Shown piece by piece: positions 44,037 to 49,945 of a stretch of 49,945 bases of DNA (positions within the stretch are counted from its first letter, which is position 1; the number at the start of each line of letters is the position of its first letter). A program made the translations under genes and the position numbers. The stretch is from assembly GCF_004010095.1 (NCBI RefSeq), contig NZ_RRYD01000021.1, positions 1-49,945 of the forward strand. Direction: 5' to 3'. The notes beneath the pieces are model-generated. The model was not told the origin of the DNA. It did no database searches and saw only the letters and a list, made by a program, of their open reading frames with translations. The stretch comes from Lacticaseibacillus hulanensis. Lineage in GTDB: Bacteria > Bacillota > Bacilli > Lactobacillales > Lactobacillaceae.

Positions 44037-44525
44037 TCACCGATAACTAACTCCGTGTTGGTACGGTATCGCCGCAGACAGCAGCGCACCAAGCGCATCG
44101 GGCAATAACCGTTCACGCACCTGACTGACCGGCAGCCAGGCAAGTTTGGTGTCTGAATCAAGGCCCACAGTTGTCAAATCAAGTCGGGTCACCGCTGCTG
44201 CCTGGGTGTCCGTTAGCTGGGCGCGGCTGGCCAGAATGATTTGGTGAATATCAGCACCGTTAAACTTGTAAAACGCCTCGACGGTCCCTGCCGGTATCAG
44301 CTCAACATCGGTCAGCCGCAGCTCTTCCCGCAGCTCCCGCTTGGCGGCGACCACGCCGGACTCACCGAACTTGACGGCACCGCCGGGCAACTTATACCGC
44401 TGCGCATCGCCCGTCTCGGGTGTCACCAGCACATTATCGCCGTGAAGCAAAATTACCGCGGCCCGCAGAATAAAGCGCGCATCCGGGTGCACCCAGAACC
44501 TTAGATCATTATCTTCCTGGACCAA
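44037..44525 (-). CDS. NUDIX hydrolase, 162 aa
   Basis: The Nudix box lies near residues 47-70 (GGAVKFGESGVVAAKRELREEL), with the RE..EE metal-binding core. The usual Gly after EE is replaced by Arg. It hydrolyses a nucleoside diphosphate linked to another group; the substrate cannot be told. Start is TTG at 44525 behind GGGAGG. It has its own terminator. Confidence 0.88.
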   Translation of the reverse strand: MVQEDNDLRFWVHPDARFILRAAVILLHGDNVLVTPETGDAQRYKLPGGAVKFGESGVVAAKRELREELRLTDVELIPAGTVEAFYKFNGADIHQIILASRAQLTDTQAAAVTRLDLTTVGLDSDTKLAWLPVSQVRERLLPDALGALLSAAIPYQHGVSYR

Positions 44526-44605
44526 ACATACCGCCTCCCAATTTTGTCATGGAACGATAGTGTATACCTTGACCGTGAAAAAAGCCATATATGGCAGGCA
44601 GATAA

Positions 44606-44645
44606 AACAAAACGACCACTATCATCAAAATGAACAGTGGCCGTC
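44606..44645 (-). terminator. Terminator of merR
   Basis: Minus strand ACGGCCACT pairs imperfectly with AGTGGTCGT, followed by TTTTGTTTTA. Confidence 0.65.
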
Positions 44646-44665
44646 AGTTGATATTTGTTTAGCGC

Positions 44666-45076
44666 CTAGTCGCCTAGGTCATCCAAGTGCTGCTTTTCCA
44701 GGTTTCGCAGCTCTTCCTCCGTCGCCACCATGTGGTCATCGAAGTGATCCAGCTTCCAGTGCAAGTGGTCGATGGCCGCCTGCAGGTCGTCGCGCTTTTC
44801 TTCCATGATTCCGACCTGTTCCGCCAAGAGCGCACGTTGCTCCGTCAGGTTATTCTCCTGCGCGTCAAACAGGTGGATGTATCGTTGCAGCGCCTCGATA
44901 CTCATCCCCGCGCTGCGCATCTGCTTGGCAAAGTTAATCCGGCGAATAATGCGGTCGTCAATCTCCCGCACCCCGGCCGCCGAGCGGTCAATGCTGGGGA
45001 TTAGACCTTCCTTTTCATAGTAGCGAATCGTCGCGGCGGGCACTCCCGTCCTGGCACTAGCTTCCTTGATGTTCAT
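44666..45076 (-). CDS. MerR-family transcriptional regulator, 136 aa
   Basis: The N-terminus is a winged helix (MNIKEASARTGVPAATIRYYEKEGLIP, then RSAAGVREID) of the MerR family. A coiled-coil dimerisation helix follows (about 75-125). There is no cysteine set for metals, so it is closer to the NmlR/AdhR-like aldehyde or redox branch than to metal sensors. It lies last after MFS and SDR genes. Two promoters nearby have the 19-bp spacer and centred palindrome that MerR proteins act on, so autoregulation and control of both operons is likely. Confidence 0.9.
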   Translation of the reverse strand: MNIKEASARTGVPAATIRYYEKEGLIPSIDRSAAGVREIDDRIIRRINFAKQMRSAGMSIEALQRYIHLFDAQENNLTEQRALLAEQVGIMEEKRDDLQAAIDHLHWKLDHFDDHMVATEEELRNLEKQHLDDLGD

Positions 45077-45161
45077 TTTGCCGTCCCCTCTTCCGTATCC
45101 GTTGACTGATAGTTTAATTATCCTCCAGTCCGTCCATTTTGGCTAACCTTGACTGACTTGA

Positions 45162-45758
45162 TTATGGCCGGTTGATGCCGACGCTCTCGTGACTGTACAG
45201 CTGTGCATCGGTCAGTGCGGCCACCGCCAACCGGGCAATCGCGCGCCGGGAAACGTCGTGGCCGCCAAATGGTTCGCATTCACGGGTGACAACGTAATCG
45301 TCACTGCCGTTGTCAAACCATCCAGGGCGAATCACGGTGTAATTGAGGCCCGACGCCGCAACGATATCCGCCGCCTCCCGGTATGGCCCCAGCATCGGAT
45401 TGTGCGCCAAGTTACCCCGAGCGCCGACACTTGCGGGAATTTCGTTGTAGATGCCCATTGAGGAGATAAACACGAGTCGGGATACCCCCGCTGCTGTCAT
45501 CGCCATCACAATGCTGCGCGCCATGGCTGTCAGGTCCCCGCTGAGTGCCACAAAGACCGCTTCCACTCCAATCAACGCATTGGCCAGTACCACACCGTCT
45601 AGCACGTTAATGTTGAGCGCTCGCTCCCGTGCATCATCGGTCGTCAGATTCGCCGCGTGCCTAGACACCAGCACCAGCTGTGCGTCGGTCGTCGTCAGCA
45701 ATTCCCGCCGCGTCACCCGGCCCAATGAACCGGTGGCGCCAACTAGCATAATTTTCAT
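45162..45758 (-). CDS. NAD(P)-binding NmrA/SDR-like oxidoreductase, 198 aa
   Basis: MKIMLVGATGSLGRVTRREL contains the GxxGxxG dinucleotide loop. VFISSMGIYNEIP and GLNYTVIRPGWFDNG are typical of atypical SDR / NAD(P)H-binding (YwnB-like) proteins. GGGAGG precedes the ATG. It begins 19 bp after the MFS gene, in the same operon. The substrate is unknown; a redox-stress role fits its MerR neighbour. Confidence 0.88.
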   Translation of the reverse strand: MKIMLVGATGSLGRVTRRELLTTTDAQLVLVSRHAANLTTDDARERALNINVLDGVVLANALIGVEAVFVALSGDLTAMARSIVMAMTAAGVSRLVFISSMGIYNEIPASVGARGNLAHNPMLGPYREAADIVAASGLNYTVIRPGWFDNGSDDYVVTRECEPFGGHDVSRRAIARLAVAALTDAQLYSHESVGINRP

Positions 45759-45777
45759 AGTGCTTCCTCCCGTCCTC

Positions 45778-47103
45778 CTAATGTTTCGTCCGCAAAATGT
45801 TCAGCGTTGCCAGTAGCGCGATGACCATAAACCCCGCCATCAGCAACGCCGCGTGGTTGTAACTCACCGCCGCCTGGGCGAAGCCACTGGTGAGTGCCAC
45901 AATGACGGACAGGCCGAATGAACCGCCGATTTGGTGCGCAGTATTAACAACACCCGACGCCGCACCCGCAATGTCCGGGTCGGTGTGAGCCACCCCGGCC
46001 ACGGTCAGCGGACTCAGGCTCAGCCCCTGACCAATCCCGATGATGACCATCGGTACCGCCAGCGCCCAGAAGTAACCACCGTGAATTCCGACCACCGCAC
46101 CCATGATTAGACCCGTGAGTGTGATAACGACGCCGGTCACCAGCAATTGATTGTTACTAAACCGGTTGTTGAGCCGCGCGAGCACCGTGGCCGCGATGAA
46201 CTGTGGCACCGTTTCGGGCAGGAATCCGAGTGCCGCCAGCAGTGGCGTGTAGCCGTACACGTTTTGCATTGCTTGAGGCACCAAGAAGAAGTACGAAATC
46301 ATGGCACCAAGGTAGAAGAACCGTGCGATGTAGGCACTGCTCCGCTCGTTGTCAGCGAACAACCGCAGCGGCATCAGCGGATTAACACTGCGATACTCCG
46401 CCCAAACAAACAGAGCCAGAAAAATCACAGCGATGATACCAGCGAGCATTCGGGCATACGTACCGTTAATGCTATAAATCAGGCCGGCAAAACCAACGAC
46501 CGAGGTGACTGCTCCGACCCAACCAAGACGGCCGCCCTGACCCTTACTCTGGGGCACCACACGTAGCGTCAATATCAGCAGGGCAATTCCCACCGGTACG
46601 TTCAGCAGAAACCCATCGCGCCAGGACAGGTAACTGGCAATCAGGCCGCCGATAACTAGACCAAAGCTCGCCCCGATTCCCGCCGTAGCCCCATAGTACG
46701 CGATTGCCCGGGTACGCATGCTGCCGGTGTAGTTGTCCATAAGCAGCGCCAGCGTGGTCGGTGCCAAAATGGCCGAGCCCACACCCTGCAGTGCGCGCAT
46801 GGCGATGATCATGGGACCACTCTGTGCCAGCCCCACAAGCAGCGAACCAATTGTGAACAGCACCAACCCGCTAACGAACACGTGTCGCCGCCCGATAATA
46901 TCTCCGGCCCGGCCGCCGAGCATGAGCAAGCCGCCAAAGGTCAGCGCGTAGGCGTTAGTCACCCACGACAGGCTCTGCGCGTCCATGTGCAGGTCCGCGG
47001 CGATTTTGACCGTGCTGGTGAACACGATGGAGTTATCTAAAAGAATCATGAAGTAACTAATTAAGATGATTGGCAGCACCAACCCAAATTTATGTTTTTG
47101 CAT
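45778..47103 (-). CDS. MFS transporter, DHA2-like drug efflux, 441 aa
   Basis: Many hydrophobic helices. LLDNSIVFTSTVKIAADL and WVTNAYALTFGGLLMLGGRAGDIIGRRHVF (motif A loop) and RALQGVGSAILAPTTLALL are characteristic of DHA2 proton-driven multidrug exporters. GGAGG before the ATG at 47103 decides the start over 47127. It is the first gene behind the MerR-type promoter at 47170-47200, so it is probably induced with the SDR and merR genes. Confidence 0.9.
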   Translation of the reverse strand: MQKHKFGLVLPIILISYFMILLDNSIVFTSTVKIAADLHMDAQSLSWVTNAYALTFGGLLMLGGRAGDIIGRRHVFVSGLVLFTIGSLLVGLAQSGPMIIAMRALQGVGSAILAPTTLALLMDNYTGSMRTRAIAYYGATAGIGASFGLVIGGLIASYLSWRDGFLLNVPVGIALLILTLRVVPQSKGQGGRLGWVGAVTSVVGFAGLIYSINGTYARMLAGIIAVIFLALFVWAEYRSVNPLMPLRLFADNERSSAYIARFFYLGAMISYFFLVPQAMQNVYGYTPLLAALGFLPETVPQFIAATVLARLNNRFSNNQLLVTGVVITLTGLIMGAVVGIHGGYFWALAVPMVIIGIGQGLSLSPLTVAGVAHTDPDIAGAASGVVNTAHQIGGSFGLSVIVALTSGFAQAAVSYNHAALLMAGFMVIALLATLNILRTKH

Positions 47104-47169
47104 TACAGCCTCCGAGTCTAGTTTCATGTAAGCGCCGTGCTGACGGCATCTGGCTTACTTGATGAACCT

Positions 47170-47200
47170 AGCTTAAGCCTTAAAGTTAACTTTAAGGCAA
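47170..47200 (-). promoter_or_regulatory. MerR-type promoter/operator of MFS-SDR-merR
   Basis: Minus strand -35 TTGCCT (47195-47200), exactly 19-bp spacer, -10 TAAGCT (47170-47175). The spacer holds the palindrome CCTTAAAGTTAACTTTAAGG (47178-47197), extended by one pair to 22 bp. An over-long spacer with a centred palindrome is the hallmark of MerR activation. Confidence 0.85.
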
Positions 47201-47210
47201 GGACTTTTTG

Positions 47211-47253
47211 CAAAAAAAAGCAACTTTCTTCGCACTGGGCGAAAAAAGTTGCC
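47211..47253 (-). terminator. Terminator of the alcohol dehydrogenase operon
   Basis: Minus strand GCAACTTTTTTCGC pairs with GCGAAGAAAGTTGC, followed by eight T. Confidence 0.9.
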
Positions 47254-47262
47254 TTTGTTGTT

Positions 47263-48306
47263 TTATTCACTGATAATCAGCAGTGATTTAATCGCCGTCC
47301 GCTGGTCCATTGCCGCGTATGCATCCTGTACGTGGTCAAGGTCAAACCGCTGCGTGAAGACCTTGCCGGGGTGAATTTTCCCGTTCAGGACTGCCTCGAG
47401 CAACCCCTCACGGTCGTGCGTGGTCACTGCAGCAATACCGCCGCGCAGACCGATGTTGCGCCAGAACAAGTTGTTGGTGTTCATCTCTGGCTTCTGCGGA
47501 ATCCCGACACGGCCAACCACCGCACCAGGACGGCCAACCTGCACCGCCGTGGCTACGGACTGCTCGTTGCCGACACACTCGAGCACAGCATCGGCGCCGG
47601 CACCATCGGTAAGTGCCATGACCTTGGCCACAGCCTCATCTCCGCGTTCTGGCACGATGTCCGTCGCGCCGAACTCACGGGCCACAGCCTGCCGGTCCTC
47701 GTGACGACTCATCGCAATGATGCGCCTTGCGCCGAGCAACTTCGCGGAGAGCACCCCGCTCAGACCAACGGCACCATCACCCATAACCACGACCGTGTCC
47801 CCGGGGTGAACCTCGGCGGACTTGGCGGCGTGGAAACCCGTCGCCATCACGTCGGACAGCGCGAGCAAGTCGTTGAGCTGTTCGTCCGTGTAGTCACTTG
47901 GCTGACCAGGAACCTTAACCAGCGCCCAGTTGGCATTTTCGTAGCGCAGGTATTCGGCTTGGTATCCAACCGGGCTGCCCTGATGCTTGAAGTTCAGGCA
48001 GTCGCCGTCGAATCCAGCGAGACACGCTGCACAGTGACCGCAACCGTGGGTGAACGGAACGATGACAAAATCCCCGGGCTGCACATTCGTGACCTCATCC
48101 CCGACGCTCTCGACCACGCCAATCGCCTCGTGTCCGACCGGTTCGTTGCCGGTACGCTTGGAAATTCCGCGGTACCACCACAAATCCGACCCGCACACGC
48201 ACGCGCGCACGATACGGATTACCGCATCAGTGGGAAATTCCACCTGGGGCTTCGGCAGGTCGCGTGCGACCATCTTCCCTGGTTCTACAAAAATTGCTGC
48301 TTTCAT
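47263..48306 (-). CDS. Zinc-dependent alcohol dehydrogenase-like protein, 347 aa
   Basis: A medium-chain dehydrogenase. CGSDLWWYRG (about residue 38) and GHEAIGVV give catalytic zinc ligands. CGHCAACLAGFDGDC (about 90-105) is the structural zinc loop. VVMGDGAVGLSGVLSAKLLGA is the NAD(P) fold. AAGGAGG puts the start at 48306; the frame open to 48441 is not coding. It follows the flavodoxin gene by 104 bp, probably in one unit under the MerR-type promoter, fitting reduction of aldehydes or quinone-like compounds. Confidence 0.9.
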   Translation of the reverse strand: MKAAIFVEPGKMVARDLPKPQVEFPTDAVIRIVRACVCGSDLWWYRGISKRTGNEPVGHEAIGVVESVGDEVTNVQPGDFVIVPFTHGCGHCAACLAGFDGDCLNFKHQGSPVGYQAEYLRYENANWALVKVPGQPSDYTDEQLNDLLALSDVMATGFHAAKSAEVHPGDTVVVMGDGAVGLSGVLSAKLLGARRIIAMSRHEDRQAVAREFGATDIVPERGDEAVAKVMALTDGAGADAVLECVGNEQSVATAVQVGRPGAVVGRVGIPQKPEMNTNNLFWRNIGLRGGIAAVTTHDREGLLEAVLNGKIHPGKVFTQRFDLDHVQDAYAAMDQRTAIKSLLIISE

Positions 48307-48410
48307 ATTGTCCTCCTTGATCAGCGGAAACCGGCTGTCGTAGCAGTCGCCGCCATTGATACCGTCAAATTGCCACTTCCAGTGTACCGAAAGTGGACCA
48401 ATAACGCACA

Positions 48411-48884
48411 TTATTTCGCGGCCAGCACGCAATCCCACCACGATTGAATTGTCGCGTCCGCCGCGCTGCCAGTCACCTCAAGCCCTGGGACAAAAGCTAG
48501 ATTTGGAGCCAGCGCGCGCAGCGACTCCTCATAGTGCTTGCCACTACCGGCGTCCGTGTATAGCGGCGCAAAGGTCGCAGAACTTCCCGCTACCTGGCGC
48601 AGGAACTGGCGCACCGGCGTGGATGGCGCGTCCGACCACACCGGACCCGCCAGCACCACAATGGTCTTCGCATCCAGCGGTGGCAACGGATTGGTCAATT
48701 CTGGCAGTGTATCCGTTGCGATTTGACGCTGCGCAATCTCGCTAGTTTGATTCATGTCTGCGGAAAACGTCCCGGGCGCCACGGACAATTCAACCAGCTC
48801 CCCGCCGATAACCCGCTGCACCTGCCGCACAACCGCGGCCGTTATGCCCGACCACGAATAATAAGCGATCATTGTTTTCGCCAT
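48411..48884 (-). CDS. Flavodoxin family protein, 157 aa
   Basis: MIAYYSWSGITAAVVRQVQ is the FMN-phosphate loop of flavodoxin-like proteins, followed by VVLAGPVWSDAPSTPVRQFL for the isoalloxazine side. It is of the short electron-transfer or quinone-reductase-like class seen next to dehydrogenases in stress operons. AGGGGAGGA-type ribosome sequence lies before the ATG, with the MerR-type promoter 32 bp upstream. Confidence 0.9.
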   Translation of the reverse strand: MAKTMIAYYSWSGITAAVVRQVQRVIGGELVELSVAPGTFSADMNQTSEIAQRQIATDTLPELTNPLPPLDAKTIVVLAGPVWSDAPSTPVRQFLRQVAGSSATFAPLYTDAGSGKHYEESLRALAPNLAFVPGLEVTGSAADATIQSWWDCVLAAK

Positions 48885-48915
48885 TTAAATATCCTCCCCT
48901 TAACCTGATGCATTC

Positions 48916-48946
48916 AGCTTACACCTTAAAGCGGACTTTAAGGCAA
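48916..48946 (-). promoter_or_regulatory. Second MerR-type promoter/operator, flavodoxin-adh operon
   Basis: Minus strand TTGCCT (48941-48946), 19-bp spacer, TAAGCT (48916-48921). The palindrome is CCTTAAAGCGGACTTTAAGG (48924-48943, imperfect only in the central bases). The -35, -10 and arms equal those at 47170-47200. Confidence 0.85.
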
Positions 48947-49009
48947 CCACAAATTGCACCAACTTGCCCTAGCAAAATGGCCACAACACGGCGCCGACGT
49001 TTGCATTAA

Positions 49010-49056
49010 AAAAGCGGTGATTAACTGGACCATTTTGGGTCATCAACCATCGCCTC
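49010..49056 (-). terminator. Terminator of the zinc-ribbon / small membrane protein operon
   Basis: Minus strand GCGATGGTTGAT pairs imperfectly with AATCACCGC, followed by six T. Confidence 0.6.
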
Positions 49057-49065
49057 TTGTTGTCG

Positions 49066-49221
49066 TTATTCCTGCTTGTCAGCATCCCGATTGGGGGCGG
49101 ATGCAGCCTTCTCCTCATCGGTCACATCCAGCGCAATGTTCATCAGCGTTAGCACACCGTGAATCGTTGTTGCCGCCAGCATAATAATTCCGAATCTACG
49201 CCAGGTCATCTTTGTCATCAT
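49066..49221 (-). CDS. Small single-pass membrane protein, 51 aa
   Basis: Translates to MMTKMTWRRFGIIMLAATTI and on to a polar, acidic tail ending ADKQE. One hydrophobic helix (about residues 10-30) follows a basic start, so the N-terminus is probably inside. GGAGGG lies four bases before the first ATG, inside the end of the zinc-ribbon gene, and ATGA overlaps its stop codon, indicating translational coupling. A terminator follows. No family recognised. Confidence 0.7.
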   Translation of the reverse strand: MMTKMTWRRFGIIMLAATTIHGVLTLMNIALDVTDEEKAASAPNRDADKQE

Positions 49222-49427
49222 TTTTCCCTCCATTGCCGAATCTTATCAACTTTGCGGACGTAACTCCGCACGACTGTACCACAGTTTGTGCATAACACGA
49301 GGTACAACGGAACGCCATTGTTAAAAACACTATTAGCATTGAGCACGGCCCCGTAGCCGCCCTGTTTACCTTCCACAAACTCGGTTCCGCCACAATATGG
49401 ACATGGCTTTTCCCCGTCATCAATCAT
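49218..49427 (-). CDS. Zinc-ribbon protein, 69 aa
   Basis: CPYCGG near residue 9 and CTNCGT near 46 form a two-knuckle zinc ribbon. GAGG precedes the ATG at 49427. Similar small proteins are common in lactobacilli with no known role. It is coupled to the small membrane protein gene, so the two may act together. Confidence 0.85.
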   Translation of the reverse strand: MIDDGEKPCPYCGGTEFVEGKQGGYGAVLNANSVFNNGVPLYLVLCTNCGTVVRSYVRKVDKIRQWREK

Positions 49428-49447
49428 CGCTTTGCCTCACCTTCACG

Positions 49448-49795
49448 TTAAACGTTGTTGCCCGTCACTTGTGCCAACCGGTACTGCGCCAGCGCCCGAA
49501 CCAAATCCAGCGGTAATTCCCGGTCGTCCGGCAACCGCAGTGCACCCTTACTGTGGGGCCAATCCTGCAGCTGCTCGGCGAAGTGCGCTATCCCATCCGC
49601 GCCAGGATAAATGCCGATGTGGTGCCGAAACGCCGCAAAGTGAATCAGATTCTGCTGCTGCCAGAACGTCGGCATCCCGTAACTGATTTTCACCGTTGCA
49701 TCGGGCAACTCTGCCCGCAGCAGCGCGTAAATCTGCTCCAGCCGTGCGCGCCGAACACCCGTGTACTGCGATAGGTAATCATCAACTGCCGTCAT
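49448..49795 (-). CDS. DUF1801 (YdhG-like) protein, 115 aa
   Basis: TAVDDYLSQYTGVRRARLEQIYALLRAELPDATVKISYGMPTFW and the following HFAAFRHHIGIYPG match the DUF1801 / YdhG fold. Bacillus relatives are discussed as frataxin-like iron chaperones, which is not established here. GGAGGT before the ATG at 49795 decides the start. It lies 20 bp before the zinc-ribbon gene on the same strand, so the three small genes form an operon. Confidence 0.88.
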   Translation of the reverse strand: MTAVDDYLSQYTGVRRARLEQIYALLRAELPDATVKISYGMPTFWQQQNLIHFAAFRHHIGIYPGADGIAHFAEQLQDWPHSKGALRLPDDRELPLDLVRALAQYRLAQVTGNNV

Positions 49796-49945
49796 CGCCC
49801 TACCTCCGCATCGCTTTGTGTGCCCTAAGTGTACGCCGATGCGGGGTAAAACAACAGACACCGGGCAAGACGAATTGTCAACTCAAGTGCAACTTTTTAC
49901 CCAGGTAAACTTCTGATGGCGTCTTCCAGCCTAGGACCTTGCGTG

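Noticed and set aside
47332-48447. Open frame of 371 codons on the plus strand over the alcohol dehydrogenase
   Set aside because: Antisense shadow of a clear zinc dehydrogenase gene; no homology or ribosome site.

Overview
The window looks like a chromosomal segment of a lactobacillus (Lactobacillaceae, Firmicutes). The evidence is a KxYKSGKxW-signal, LPQTG-anchored surface protein, a CwlO/P40-like NlpC/P60 hydrolase, a proline iminopeptidase, strong AGGAGG-type ribosome sites with frequent TTG/GTG starts, and a GC-rich core around guaA, coaA and helD. The species cannot be fixed from the sequence alone.

Layout. (1) 1-12.3 kb is markedly AT-richer. It holds a DISARM-like class 2 anti-phage locus: drmE-drmA-drmB as an overlapping minus-strand operon converging on a plus-strand C5 cytosine methyltransferase (drmMII), plus a divergent HNH endonuclease and an unknown gene. 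No DrmC-like phospholipase-D gene is visible. (2) 12.3-24.3 kb is a compact integrative element inserted at the 3' end of guaA. It carries a tyrosine integrase, a DUF3173 excisionase-like protein and a Rep_trans/MobT-type relaxase with an oriT-like inverted-repeat region. Its cargo is one five-gene operon (MmeI-like methyltransferase, helicase, GIY-YIG nuclease, KwaA-like and KwaB-like proteins) plus an EcsC-like gene. No conjugation machinery is present, so it resembles a mobilizable element. A guaA-tail mimic at 12327-12344 and a similarly spaced terminator beyond it suggest that the DISARM block belongs to a second element stacked at the same site. (3) 24.3-34.6 kb is ordinary core: guaA, helD-coaA, a cation/proton antiporter with a terminator-bearing leader, pip, a DUF2200 gene, a one-domain Gfo/Idh-like gene and an AbrB-membrane fusion. 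(4) 34.6-43.6 kb is cell surface: a secreted NlpC/P60 hydrolase, a small unknown gene and a 2215-residue repeat adhesin. (5) 44-49.9 kb is stress and redox: NUDIX, then MFS-SDR-merR and flavodoxin-alcohol dehydrogenase operons, then small genes.

Working together. DISARM, the methyltransferase/helicase/GIY-YIG set and the Kiwa pair make the guaA site a stacked defence island. In the last 6 kb, two promoters share the same 19-bp-spacer, palindrome-centred architecture typical of MerR activators, so the local MerR protein probably controls both operons as one regulon.
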